Assembly (NCBI RefSeq): GCF_000374365.1
Contig: NZ_KB894125.1
Span: 1-64,000, forward strand
Direction of reading: 5' to 3'
Length of the DNA stretch: 64,000 nt
Origin: Bacteroides gallinarum DSM 18171 = JCM 13658
GTDB lineage: Bacteria > Bacteroidota > Bacteroidia > Bacteroidales > Bacteroidaceae
Shown here: positions 47,423 through 56,483 of the stretch, in pieces
How the letters are laid out: each line of letters opens with the position of its first letter
Numbering within the stretch: position 1 is the first letter of the stretch
Notes under the pieces: generated by a model
Seen by the model: only the letters and a program-made list of their open reading frames with translations
What the model was told of the DNA's origin: nothing
Databases searched by the model: none
Made by a program: the position numbers and the translations under genes

Positions 47423-47594
47423 GTGTCGAAACTTTTAATTAGTGAGACAAAAAATGATTTCGACTGCGAATATATAATGCTTAATTTATTGATTTACAAC
47501 ACTGACGAGCCATGACACCGGGTGTCGTCACGTTACATCGGCAAGGGATTTACAATACGGGAAAACAGTGGAAAAACGTCCTTTGATTCTTCCG

Positions 47595-47760
47595 GCAAAG
47601 GTAGTCCGTGCCTTTGCGGAATCTGCAAGGCGGGCCGTTCCGGTTGTCCGGGAGAAAATCATCCTCGCTGCGCTTGCGGTATTTTCTCCCGACAAGCCTT
47701 GCAGTATCCCGGCACGGGACAGAAAGGCCGGCAAGAAATCAAACTCCGGCATATACCGGA
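47595..47760 (+). ncRNA. Structured leader element, copy 4
   Basis: Starts GCAAAGGTAG. The outer stem is CCGTGCC with GGCACGG. The second stem is CTGCAAGGC with GCCTTGCAG. The inner stem is CGGGAGAAAAT with ATTTTCTCCCG, enclosing TCATCCTCGCTGCGCTTGCGGT. The tail hairpin is CTCCGGCATATACCGGA. It precedes the ATG at 47789 by about 28 bases. Confidence 0.7.
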
Positions 47761-47788
47761 CACATGTAGAACAAAAAAACAGAACATC

Positions 47789-48361
47789 ATGAAACAGGAA
47801 GAAAAAAAGGTGGCGGCATTCACGGGACACCGGAAACAGAGACTGATGCAGGAAAACAAGGACTACCGGAACCTCAGCGGACAAATCAGGGAAAAGGTCA
47901 TCACTATGGTAAAAAAACTCTATGAAGAAGGCTTCAGGGAATTTTATACGGGGATGGCAGAAGGATTCGACATGATAGCGGCTGAAGCTGTCCTGCAACT
48001 GAAAGAACAATATGAGGATATGACACTGGCGGCTGCCATCCCTTTCAGAGCCCAGGCCGAATGGTTTGACCCGCAAGACCAGCTGCTTTACAGGGGACTG
48101 CTTGAAAGGGTTGACCGGGTAGTGATGCTTTCCGAAAAATATTACAGGGGATGTTACCTGCGCCGTGACGGGTATATGGTCAGCAGGGCTTCACTGATAA
48201 TCGCCTATTGGGACAACGTGTGCAACGGAGGAACATACCATACCGTGAAAAAGGCCGTGGAGACCGGACGGGAAGTCATCAATCTGTTTACGGGAGAAAT
48301 GATAACGGACATAACTGCATTGCAGGACAATCATGAACCTAATAAACCGAATATAAAATGA
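47789..48361 (+). CDS. SLOG-family (DUF1273/YpsA-like) protein
   Basis: A 190-residue protein with the SLOG fold: AAFTGHR near residue 8, FYTGMAEGFDMIAAE near 52-66 and SRASLIIAYWDN near 145. SLOG proteins bind nucleotide-derived ligands and are related to DprA and YpsA. On this element it may sense a nucleotide or assist DNA entry; this is inferred. First gene after leader copy 4. Confidence 0.75.
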   Translation: MKQEEKKVAAFTGHRKQRLMQENKDYRNLSGQIREKVITMVKKLYEEGFREFYTGMAEGFDMIAAEAVLQLKEQYEDMTLAAAIPFRAQAEWFDPQDQLLYRGLLERVDRVVMLSEKYYRGCYLRRDGYMVSRASLIIAYWDNVCNGGTYHTVKKAVETGREVINLFTGEMITDITALQDNHEPNKPNIK

Positions 48362-48376
48362 ACAGATTAAAAAAAC

Positions 48377-49063
48377 ATGAACGGATACTCAAATCATCTA
48401 TACGGATCTATCATAGACATGTTCCGAAAAATGACATGCCCGGACAAAATGAAGACAAGAAAGATTTGTTCGGATTTTCTTCTCCCGTTCGCCACCGAAT
48501 ACCAACATTCCCTTTCTTCCTCTGTACGCTTTGTCGCCATCGACATTCAAGGGGATGACCTTTTTGAAATTCTTAATGACAAGGAAGACATGCTGTATGA
48601 CATGTGTGAAGAATGTGCGGAAAGACTGGACATGGAAAAAGAGCTGTTACAGGCAATGAAAAAGGATCCGGAAAGCTTCATGCTTGATTATGACCTCTCA
48701 AATGCCATTCCGAACCTGAATGAAGTGGCCGACATGGAGATGCGTACCATAGCTTCGGATACTGATTATTATGGCATCCCACATTGCGGTTGCTGCGGGA
48801 ACATTCTCGACCTGAACTGCATTCCCGAAGAGGAAGACCTTGGGGAAGACCTCACCACCTCCATGGAACTGTCGAGTCTCCGAATCACGGAACTGCGGCA
48901 ACTGGACATATGGTACATAACCAGATTGCTGGACCAGGCCTTCCAATCCGGCAATCCGGATATCACCAGACTGGCTGACAAACTTGTCAGACGCATTTAT
49001 AAAGAAAACAGACTAAAAAAAATAGGAACTTATGAAATCAAAGGAACAAATTACAATCCCTGA
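48377..49063 (+). CDS. Hypothetical accessory ICE protein
   Basis: A 228-residue, mostly acidic protein. It has a CGCCGN segment near residue 136 that could form a metal knuckle. Function unknown. It lies 15 bases after the SLOG gene and overlaps the next gene by 32 bases. Confidence 0.6.
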   Translation: MNGYSNHLYGSIIDMFRKMTCPDKMKTRKICSDFLLPFATEYQHSLSSSVRFVAIDIQGDDLFEILNDKEDMLYDMCEECAERLDMEKELLQAMKKDPESFMLDYDLSNAIPNLNEVADMEMRTIASDTDYYGIPHCGCCGNILDLNCIPEEEDLGEDLTTSMELSSLRITELRQLDIWYITRLLDQAFQSGNPDITRLADKLVRRIYKENRLKKIGTYEIKGTNYNP

Positions 49064-49337
49064 CCATGCCGGGAAAAGAGAAACGCGATTACTCGCTTTT
49101 GTATGGAACTGCGGGTTCTTCAACAGAGACGTTTCTGAAGAGAAAATCATTGAGATGTGGAGGAAATCCCCCGCCAGAAGTCTGGATGATCCTGAAGACG
49201 GGACATTCTATGAAGTGGAATGCCTGACGCCCGATGAACTGGCTGAACGGATCAATGACGAGTCTTTCGCACATACGGAGGATTATGTACGTTTCATCAA
49301 TGTCAGTCCCGACCTTTTGTACCCGGACACGAAATAG
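49032..49337 (+). CDS. Hypothetical small accessory protein
   Basis: A 101-residue soluble protein, acidic C-terminal part, no recognised family. Overlaps the previous gene in another frame, which supports tight co-translation. Followed by the terminator at 49359-49407. Confidence 0.6.
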   Translation: MKSKEQITIPDHAGKRETRLLAFVWNCGFFNRDVSEEKIIEMWRKSPARSLDDPEDGTFYEVECLTPDELAERINDESFAHTEDYVRFINVSPDLLYPDTK

Positions 49338-49358
49338 GATATCCACCGTATCATATCG

Positions 49359-49407
49359 CATACCCCCACTTCTCCCTGAATGTAGAAAAAGGAGAAGCAG
49401 GGGTATG
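49359..49407. terminator. Bidirectional terminator
   Basis: CATACCCCCACTTCTCC pairs with GGAGAAGCAGGGGTATG. It lies between a rightward accessory operon and the leftward gene at 49479. Confidence 0.7.
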
Positions 49408-49478
49408 AAACCAATGTTTTCCCGCGCCTGTTATTTCACTATGACGGAAGAGGGCTGCTGTTTTCTCCGGTAGTCTTT

Positions 49479-49757
49479 TTACCCTTTCCGCATCTTTTTC
49501 TTCCTTTCAAATTCAACCAGTATCTCCTTCAACGGTCTGACCGTTTCAGGCTGCTCACGCTTGAACCTCTTGAAATAGATGTTCTCTATGAACTGCGGAA
49601 GCGGAGCTTTCCACGGTTCCTGTCTGTGGTTGTCAATCTTCCCGAGCTTGTCGGGATTCAGACCGAGTTCACGAGCCATCTGCACATGCCTGTCCGACAG
49701 ACGGTGACGCTTCTGAGCAGCCATCCATTTTTCCAATATTGCTTTTGTTACTGCCAT
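49479..49757 (-). CDS. Hypothetical protein next to tra genes
   Basis: A 92-residue basic protein. I placed the start at the ATG at 49757, next to the -7 box at 49777-49785. The helical KWMAAQKRHRLSDRHVQMARELGLNPDKLG segment has a helix-turn-helix-like rhythm but no clear family. It has its own promoter, unlike traA-D upstream. Confidence 0.6.
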   Translation of the reverse strand: MAVTKAILEKWMAAQKRHRLSDRHVQMARELGLNPDKLGKIDNHRQEPWKAPLPQFIENIYFKRFKREQPETVRPLKEILVEFERKKKMRKG

Positions 49758-49776
49758 ATCACCCGTTCTTTTTTTT

Positions 49777-49785
49777 GCAAAGATA
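49777..49785 (-). promoter_or_regulatory. Bacteroides -7 box (TATCTTTGC)
   Basis: On the minus strand TATCTTTGC matches TAnnTTTGC. It sits about 20 bases upstream of the ATG at 49757. Confidence 0.6.
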
Positions 49786-49912
49786 AGGGAGCCCGCCATA
49801 TAATAAAACATGAACATCCGAATTTTATTCGATGGAATCTTCCAAAAGCAAAAAGGAGCACACCGATATCGCATCGGCATACTCCCCAAAATATGACAGC
49901 AAAAAGAAACAA

Positions 49913-50713
49913 TTAAACGAATTTATCTATATCGAAAGCATTCACCTTCCTGGATGCAGCCTTTCGTTTTCTCAATGGCCTCCCTGTTTCATCCAGACAT
50001 TCACTGAGTAGCCGGCAAACCTTTTCCTGATTGCTCAATTTGTCTGTAAGAAAAGAGAGTATGAGCGTGTCCTGCATCTTATGATGTATGGTGGCGGCAG
50101 CACGGATGGCTTTCTGTTCATCCGGATTTTCGGACATCAGCACCTCTGCCACATTGTTTATATCCTCGAAGGTCATGGCCGTGTCAAATTCAGGATCCGG
50201 TTCGGAATCTACGGGAGACATCAGGTCACGTTTGTCCTCATCGGTCAGTCCTTTATCGTCTTGCCGGAAACCATCCTCCACATCATCCGGACTGATTTCC
50301 TCATCTTCCTCTATGGGCTCTTTTTTCAGAGGCTCCGAGCGTGTAGGCGTCATTCTTGCAGTTTCAGGGTCTTCCAGATAGACAATCTTTGTCTTTCCGA
50401 TTACATCGTCGGTGGGTGGGGAGACATCAATTTCCGGTTTCCGGCCAACTTTATCAGGAAAAGATTCCTGCCCGCTTGCCAAAGGCCGCACTTTGCCGCG
50501 CCTCGCCTTACGACGGGCATTCCGCGTTTTTTCAGCCATACGCTTTTTCCGGTACTGCCATAACCTGATGCGGGCGATACGCATCAAATTGTAGATTTTG
50601 TCCCATATGCCATACATTCGTTTGTTGAAGACGAATATCCATAAATCCCGTAGCACGAGAACCGCACAGGCAATCTTTACTGTAAAATAGAATGTCGCTT
50701 CCATACAGGTCAT
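49913..50713 (-). CDS. traD: TraD (DUF4122-type)
   Basis: A 266-residue protein with an N-terminal membrane segment (about 8-28), a basic stretch, a long acidic disordered linker, and a C-terminal helical part. It occupies the traD position. The ATG at 50713 overlaps the traC stop (ATGA), so translational coupling is likely; a second ATG at 50704 is possible. Confidence 0.75.
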   Translation of the reverse strand: MTCMEATFYFTVKIACAVLVLRDLWIFVFNKRMYGIWDKIYNLMRIARIRLWQYRKKRMAEKTRNARRKARRGKVRPLASGQESFPDKVGRKPEIDVSPPTDDVIGKTKIVYLEDPETARMTPTRSEPLKKEPIEEDEEISPDDVEDGFRQDDKGLTDEDKRDLMSPVDSEPDPEFDTAMTFEDINNVAEVLMSENPDEQKAIRAAATIHHKMQDTLILSFLTDKLSNQEKVCRLLSECLDETGRPLRKRKAASRKVNAFDIDKFV

Positions 50714-51156
50714 AAAGGTTTAGTGATACATTCCGTGTACAATTCGGACATTTCATTCTCATGTTTCTTCAGATGTTCGTCTACAATCCTGCTTATAAAT
50801 CCGGACAGGGATGTATCAGGGGAGACAACGGCCAGAAAACGTTTGATAAAGGCATAACTGTCCCTGTTTATATAGACCTGTATGCGGTTGCCGACCGGAT
50901 AATTCGCCAGATATGTGACCCGATACGACAGATGTTCTGAGCGTGCGATATTGACCAGTTCTTTGATGGAAGACGGAGAAATCCGGTCCGGTCCACTTGC
51001 CGGTTCCGCTTCCCCGGAAATTTCAGACGAAGTGGCTTGAACGGTTTTCCCGGTTTTGTTGTCCTTATGCAGTTTCTTCATAATGAACAATCCCAATCTG
51101 TAAGCGGTGTAAATGCAGCAACATATGGCTGCGGCTTGAAAAACAATCTGTGTCAT
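50710..51156 (-). CDS. traC: TraC (DUF3408)
   Basis: A 148-residue protein with an N-terminal hydrophobic segment (about 3-27) and a DUF3408 C-terminal domain. The YPVGNRIQVYINRDSYAFIKRFL and SGFISRIVDEHL segments are shared with TraB. Start placed at the ATG after a non-conserved upstream extension. Confidence 0.8.
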   Translation of the reverse strand: MTQIVFQAAAICCCIYTAYRLGLFIMKKLHKDNKTGKTVQATSSEISGEAEPASGPDRISPSSIKELVNIARSEHLSYRVTYLANYPVGNRIQVYINRDSYAFIKRFLAVVSPDTSLSGFISRIVDEHLKKHENEMSELYTECITKPL

Positions 51157-51158
51157 GG

Positions 51159-51590
51159 CTAAAACGGTTTTAATGGTTTGTAATATTCTTTGTTGTATAA
51201 TTCGTTGATTTCCTCCCAATGCTGCTGGATATGCTCCACAAGGATATTGCTTATATACCCCGATATGCTCATGTCCGGGGCAATGACCGGAAGGACACGC
51301 TTGATACATTCGGCCACTTCACGGTTTATATAGACATGGGAACGGTTGGATGCCGGAATGTTAACCAGGAACCTTTCCCGGTAACTACCCGTTTCCTCTT
51401 TCTTTTTCCGGGTTTTTACAGAAACCGCTTTCTCTGACGGGGAACTGGCGGGTTCTGTGACAGGATGAGCCTCTGTTTCCGGTTGTCCCGTATTTTCTTC
51501 TGCCGGCTTCTCCCTGCCGAAGACAGGTATGTCCCCGACAATGATATTCTTCAGGACATCCTCGTTCACTTCCACTTTTTTCTTCGTCAT
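51159..51590 (-). CDS. traB: TraB (DUF3408)
   Basis: A 143-residue protein with a charged linker and a C-terminal DUF3408 domain (SHVYINREVAECIKRVL, then SGYISNILVEHI), paralogous to TraC. Its ATG overlaps the end of the ParA gene by 4 bases. Confidence 0.82.
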   Translation of the reverse strand: MTKKKVEVNEDVLKNIIVGDIPVFGREKPAEENTGQPETEAHPVTEPASSPSEKAVSVKTRKKKEETGSYRERFLVNIPASNRSHVYINREVAECIKRVLPVIAPDMSISGYISNILVEHIQQHWEEINELYNKEYYKPLKPF

Positions 51591-52351
51591 GACCGTACCA
51601 GTTTAAGTTTGACAATAAGTTCTTCCGCCAATTCCTTCAGTCCGCTTCCTTCCAGTTGCCTGGCAGGGGGTGGCAACAGGGTACAACGGAAAAAGGCGCG
51701 GTTGGAATGGGTGATTTCCTTCTCGTAGCGGCACAAATCCGGAAGCGTGCTGTCGAGAACAGTCAGGTGCAACTCCTTCATGACCTCCGAGTACGACCTG
51801 TAGATTTCCACGTTGGTGCGTTTCTTCAGCTTGTTCCAAAAGAAGATGATATCCTTGAGAGGCACATCCTTCATGTTCCTGACATAATCGAGCACCGTTG
51901 TCGAGAAAGCAAGCGTGCTCTGCATGATGATAAGATCCGGTGTGGTGGGTGTCAGGACATAGTCCATATTGACAATGGTACGGAATACCCCCGTGGCTTC
52001 CACCGTTCCGGGCAGATCCACGAAAATCAGGTCATAATCACCGCTTGCGGCAAGCTCGTCCGCAGCCTCCCTTGCCTTTTCCGCAGTGGAGCCGACAATA
52101 GGATATGATTTCTTCTGTACGCGCTCCCACTGCTGTTGCAGCAATTGTTGGTAATAGGGACTGTTGGCAGCGGCTTTTTTGTCCCGTTCCCTCATGCGCA
52201 CAAGGCTGTGCTGGGGAGAATCACAATCAATGACCGCCACGTTCAGGTTTTTCCCGAAATGCAGGTAGCTGGAAAGCACTACCGTCAGGGCTGATTTCCC
52301 AACCCCTCCTTTCTGGTTGCTGATAGCAACGAATAAAGGTTCCTTGCTCAT
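51587..52351 (-). CDS. traA: TraA, ParA/MinD-family ATPase
   Basis: A 254-residue P-loop ATPase with the deviant Walker A motif SNQKGGVGKSA near residues 11-21 and a VDLPG Walker B strand. It leads the traA-D set and may position or load DNA, as ParA proteins do on plasmids; role in transfer is not fully known. Confidence 0.9.
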   Translation of the reverse strand: MSKEPLFVAISNQKGGVGKSALTVVLSSYLHFGKNLNVAVIDCDSPQHSLVRMRERDKKAAANSPYYQQLLQQQWERVQKKSYPIVGSTAEKAREAADELAASGDYDLIFVDLPGTVEATGVFRTIVNMDYVLTPTTPDLIIMQSTLAFSTTVLDYVRNMKDVPLKDIIFFWNKLKKRTNVEIYRSYSEVMKELHLTVLDSTLPDLCRYEKEITHSNRAFFRCTLLPPPARQLEGSGLKELAEELIVKLKLVRS

Positions 52352-52390
52352 AATCTTTCTTGTTAAATGGTTATTGAATGATTGTCTGTT

Positions 52391-52640
52391 TCATCCGTCA
52401 ATCCATGAACGCTTTCTTCCAACCGGCCACCGGATGTCGTATCCGTTATCGGATTTATCCGTCATTCCTGCCAATAGTGTCTCCGTTACCGCGTCCGCTA
52501 TTCCGATAATGGCCGGCCTGTTGGTCATGACATTCCGACAACCGTCATATCCGACATTGTTTCCACTGTCCCGACCGCTAACGGAAGCATCGGACAACAT
52601 GACCGTTATCCCGTTATCGGAGACTCGGTTTCATCCGTTC
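52391..52640. repeat. Cluster of degenerate CCG(T/C)(T/C)A repeats
   Basis: At least nine variants occur in 250 bases: TCCGTTATCGG, TCCGTCATT, TCCGTTACCG, TCCGCTATTCCG, ACCGTCATAT, ACCGCTAACGG, ACCGTTATCCCGTTATCGG. The arrangement, directly upstream of a ParA gene, resembles a partition or iteron-like binding array. Function is inferred. Confidence 0.45.
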
Positions 52641-52763
52641 ATGCTGCAAATAAAAGAGGAAAATTTCATATCGGCACCATGTTCCAAGGAAGGTGACGAC
52701 CCTTGTCACTATATGACATTCTTTTACATATAACACGCTATTTTACAATATATTACATCGTCA

Positions 52764-52772
52764 TAACTTTGC
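52764..52772 (+). promoter_or_regulatory. Bacteroides -7 box upstream of mob genes (TAACTTTGC)
   Basis: Exact TAnnTTTGC match about 240 bases before mobA. It would transcribe the palindrome and mobABC. Confidence 0.5.
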
Positions 52773-52881
52773 CCCCGTGAACAGAATGACTCCTGTGGCG
52801 GCCTCATTCCGAAGCCGAAGAATGAGGCTGAAGGTCAAAATACAATTTGACGGAAGGAAAATTCATGTTCAAGCGAACATA

Positions 52882-52936
52882 GCAAGTTGTGTTTCGGGCC
52901 GCCCGAAACGATTCGGGCATCCCGAAACAAACTTGC
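52882..52936 (+). other. Candidate origin of transfer (oriT), nested inverted repeats
   Basis: The outer arms GCAAGTTGTGTTTCGGG and CCCGAAACAAACTTGC are near-perfect inverses. Between them GCCCGAA-ACGA-TTCGGGC forms a second perfect hairpin. Position just upstream of mobA/mobB fits oriT in related elements, but the nick site cannot be read from sequence. Confidence 0.55.
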
Positions 52937-53014
52937 CGCTCGCCTGCCGGCTCGGGAGGGATTTCCTCCAAAGTCGGAAATCCATGACGGAAAAATCAAC
53001 AGACAAAAACATCA

Positions 53015-53485
53015 ATGCGTATGGAGGAAAACAAAAAAGGAAAGACAAGGAAAAGCACGGGAAGGAAACCGAAACCGGACCCGGCGGTGTTCCGTTACGG
53101 CATCAAGCTGAACTCCCGGGAGAACGGGCAGTTCGAGCTGCTGTTTCAGAAATCAGGGCTGAAACACCGTGCAAGGTTCATCAAGGCGATGATTTTCGGA
53201 CGGGAAATGAAGGTGGTCAGAATCGACAAGGCGGCGATGGACTACTATATCCGCCTGACCAATTTCTATCACCAGTTCCAGGCGATAGGCAACAACTACA
53301 ACCAGACGGTGAAAGCCGTCAAGTCGAATTTCGGGGAGAAACGGGCTTTCGTCCTGCTCCGCAGTCTGGAAAAGGCGACCATCGACCTGGTGGTGCTGAG
53401 CAAGCGGATTATCCTGCTGACGCGCGAGTTCGAGGAGGAATACCTAATAAAAAGAAGGAAGGAGGAACAGCGGAATGGTGGCTAA
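53015..53485 (+). CDS. mobA: MobA, relaxosome accessory protein
   Basis: A 156-residue basic protein of the MobA/MobC-type relaxosome accessory family. Basic N-terminal tail, then FRYGIKLNSRENGQFELLF, and a C-terminal helical region (FYHQFQAIGNNYNQTVKAVK) typical of MobC-like proteins. It would bind oriT and help the relaxase nick. It overlaps mobB by 11 bases. Confidence 0.85.
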   Translation: MRMEENKKGKTRKSTGRKPKPDPAVFRYGIKLNSRENGQFELLFQKSGLKHRARFIKAMIFGREMKVVRIDKAAMDYYIRLTNFYHQFQAIGNNYNQTVKAVKSNFGEKRAFVLLRSLEKATIDLVVLSKRIILLTREFEEEYLIKRRKEEQRNGG

Positions 53486-54725
53486 GATCAACAGGGGTGC
53501 CTCGCTTTACGGGGCGGTCATCTACAACCAGTGGAAAGTGGACGGCGCCACCGCGCGCATCATAGCGGGCAACCGCATGATTACCGACCTCACCGGAAAC
53601 CCCGGAAACATCATGCGGCAGACACTGTGGGCTTTCGACAGCTATCTGGCCGCCAACAGGAACACGGAAAAGCCCGTGCTGCACATATCCCTGAACCCGT
53701 CCGTGGATGACCGCCTCACGGACGGACAGTTCGCAGAGTTGGCCCGTGAATACATGCAGAGGATGGGGTACGGCGACCAGCCCTACATCGTGTATCTCCA
53801 CGAGGACATAGACCGCAGGCACATCCATATCGTTTCCACCTGCGTAAACGAAAACGGGGAGAAAATCAGTGATGCCTACGAATGGAACCGCTCGATGGAA
53901 GCCTGCCGGGAACTGGAACGCAGGTTCGGCCTTAAACAGGTGGACGACAAGCGCAGGGAACTGCTGGAGCCGTACCTTAAAAAGGCGGACTACCGGGACG
54001 GGGATGTGAAACGCCAGGTATCCAATATCCTGAAAAGTGTATTCACCTCCTACCGCTTCCAGTCATTCGGGGAATACAGCGCCCTGCTGGCGTGCTTCAA
54101 CATCGAGGCGAAACAGGTCAAGGGGGAGTTTGAAGGCTCGCCCTACAACGGTATCGTCTATACCCTTACGGATGACACGGGCAGGCCGGTATGCACGCCC
54201 ATAAAGTCTTCCCTTATAGGGAAACGTTTCGGCCATGAAGGGATAGAGAAACGGGCCGGGCACAATGCCCGGGAGTTCAAGGCAGGAAAATGGAAGCCTA
54301 AAATGCGGAACGGGGTGGCGACGGCCATGCACGGCTGCCGTGGCAACCGGGAGGACTTTATCCGGCTGCTTGCAGGAAAAGGAATCGACGTGGTATTCCG
54401 GGAGAACACGGAAGGGCGCATCTACGGCGTGACCTTCATAGACCATGTGAACAAGGAGGTCTGCAACGGCTCCCGTCTCGGGAAGGAATTTTCCGCCAAC
54501 GCCTTCGAGCAACTATTCAACAGGCCGCAGGACATTCCCGGAGTGGAAACTACGGGAGAATATACCGGCTTGCAGGAAAGACTTTCCGACAGCGTGGAGA
54601 GTGCCATCGAACAGGCTTTCGGAATATTCAGTCTTGACACGAACGGTCCCGACCCCGAAGAGGAGGCGCTTGCCCGCAGACTGCAACGCAAGAAGAAAAA
54701 ACGCCGTTCGCGCGGGATTTCATAG
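53475..54725 (+). CDS. mobB: MobB, relaxase
   Basis: A 416-residue relaxase that nicks oriT and pilots the transferred strand. The relaxase domain holds the metal-binding HIH motif (RRHIHIVST near residue 115), and an N-terminal Tyr is a candidate catalytic residue. The C-terminal end is very basic. It overlaps mobA, and mobC starts 33 bases later. Confidence 0.92.
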   Translation: MVAKINRGASLYGAVIYNQWKVDGATARIIAGNRMITDLTGNPGNIMRQTLWAFDSYLAANRNTEKPVLHISLNPSVDDRLTDGQFAELAREYMQRMGYGDQPYIVYLHEDIDRRHIHIVSTCVNENGEKISDAYEWNRSMEACRELERRFGLKQVDDKRRELLEPYLKKADYRDGDVKRQVSNILKSVFTSYRFQSFGEYSALLACFNIEAKQVKGEFEGSPYNGIVYTLTDDTGRPVCTPIKSSLIGKRFGHEGIEKRAGHNAREFKAGKWKPKMRNGVATAMHGCRGNREDFIRLLAGKGIDVVFRENTEGRIYGVTFIDHVNKEVCNGSRLGKEFSANAFEQLFNRPQDIPGVETTGEYTGLQERLSDSVESAIEQAFGIFSLDTNGPDPEEEALARRLQRKKKKRRSRGIS

Positions 54726-54758
54726 TTATAGAATTTTCAACCATAAAACCATATCGTT

Positions 54759-55910
54759 ATGCAACAAGAAGATGATTTGAGGGGACTGGCAAAAGTCATG
54801 GAGTTCATGCGTGCCATATCCATCGTGTTTATTGTCATCCACGTCTACTGGTACTGTTACCGGTCATTCGTGGACATGGGTATCAACATCGGGGTAGTCG
54901 ACAGGATACTCCTGAATTTCCAGAGGACGGCAGGACTGTTCAGCAACCTGCTCATAACAAAAGTCTTTGCCGTCATATTCCTTGCCCTCTCGTGTTTGGG
55001 TACAAAAGGCGTAAAGAACCAGAAGATGACATGGCGGAAGGTATATGCCGCTTTTCTCGGCGGGCTCGTCCTGTTCTTCATGAACTGGTGGATGCTTGAC
55101 CTGCCTTTCAACCCGATGGTGAATGCGGTCGCATATACGCTGACGCTCACCGCAGGCTACATTTTCCTGCTGATGTCAGGGGTATGGATAAGCCGTATGC
55201 TGAAGCATAACCTGATGGAGGATGTGTTCAATACCGCCAACGAGAGTTTCATGCAGGAGACACGGCTCATGGAGAACGAATATTCCGTGAACTTGCCGAC
55301 AAAGTTTGTCTATCAAGGCAGGGAATGGGACGGCTGGATAAATGTCGTGAACCCTTTCCGCGCCAGCATCGTGCTGGGGACGCCGGGTTCGGGAAAGAGT
55401 TATGCAGTGGTGAACAACTACATCAAGCAGCAGATTGAGAAATCTTTCGCCATGTATATTTACGATTACAAGCATCCGGACCTTTCGGAGATAGCCTACA
55501 ACCATCTGCTTAAGTACAAGGAACGCTATAAGGTCAAGCCGGAGTTCTATGTCATCAATTTCGATGACCCCAGACGCAGCCACCGCTGCAATCCCATCAA
55601 TCCGAAATTCATGGCGGACATATCGGACGCCTATGAGTCTGCTTATACGATCATGCTTAATTTGAACAAGACCTGGATACAGAAGCAAGGTGACTTTTTT
55701 GTGGAATCGCCGATTATCCTGCTCGCCGCAATTATCTGGTATTTGCGGATTTACAAGGACGGCAAGTATTGCACCTTCCCACACGCCATTGAATTTCTGA
55801 ACAAGCCGTATGCCGATATTTTCACCATCCTGACCTCATACCCGTCCTTGGAAAACTACCTTTCCCCGTTCATGGATGCCTGGCAATCAGGCGCACAAGA
55901 TCAGCTCCAA
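54759..55910 (+). CDS. mobC: MobC coupling protein, exon 1 (interrupted by intron)
   Basis: First 384 codons of a VirD4/TraG-type coupling ATPase that delivers the relaxosome to the secretion channel. Transmembrane helices lie in the first 150 residues. The Walker A motif GTPGSGKSYAVV is near residue 207. The frame runs to DQLQ at 55910, then enters a group II intron (55911-58411) and resumes with GQIASAKIPL at 58412. The spliced product has 675 residues, the normal length for this family. Without splicing the protein would stop shortly after the junction. Confidence 0.9.
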
Positions 55911-55922
55911 CTGCGCCCGTAA

Positions 55923-56465
55923 GGGCATATAATAAATATAGCTTTGGCAAGCTATTAGGTTCGTGTTCTTTGAAATAATAACCTATCACCAGCCGACTTA
56001 TCCATTCAACGAAAGACGATGGGGAGTGTAGCATGTCGGCAAAGCCGCAAGTGGACTAACTGTCAAGTCCTGACCGTGTGGCGAGGTGAAAAGACAGATA
56101 TGAGGATAAAGCCTATACTGGTTGAACGATAGTCCGAGCGGCTCGATGGTTAAGCCTTAACGGAAGACAGTTACAGACGTTTTGCTGTGATACCCAACTT
56201 CTCCTTGTAGGTTGATTGGGCAAAAGAACTTATCACGGAGCAACTACATACATAGTAAAGGACGAAAGTCGTATCCGACAATCTGCCATGCCAAATAGTT
56301 ATTATATGTCTAAACGGGGATTACCTAAATCGGAATGCCTTAAAAGGCTATAAGGTAAAGACCTTTGAATATCCGACATGGTAACAGAGCTTCCGTAGTA
56401 GTCCGAGCAAGGGAAAGCCTTGTACATGGCGAAGGGAAGCAGCCAATATCGTTTAATGTCTAATT
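55923..56465 (+). other. Intron domains I-III (non-coding)
   Basis: About 540 bases of the intron RNA core with no gene. CCGTAGTAGTCCGAGC near 56395 is similar to known group II intron sequences just before the maturase gene. Confidence 0.6.
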
Positions 56466-56483
56466 TTGGAAAATGTGAGAGAC

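Larger units (their letters stand above)
52352..53014. other. Intergenic region between traA and mobA
   Basis: About 660 bases between divergent operons. It holds a CCGTTAT-type repeat block (52391-52640), a plus-strand -7 box (52764-52772), a GCCTCATTC/GAATGAGGC hairpin (about 52800-52828) and a nested palindrome (52882-52936) that is a good oriT candidate. Small open frames here are not supported. Confidence 0.6.
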
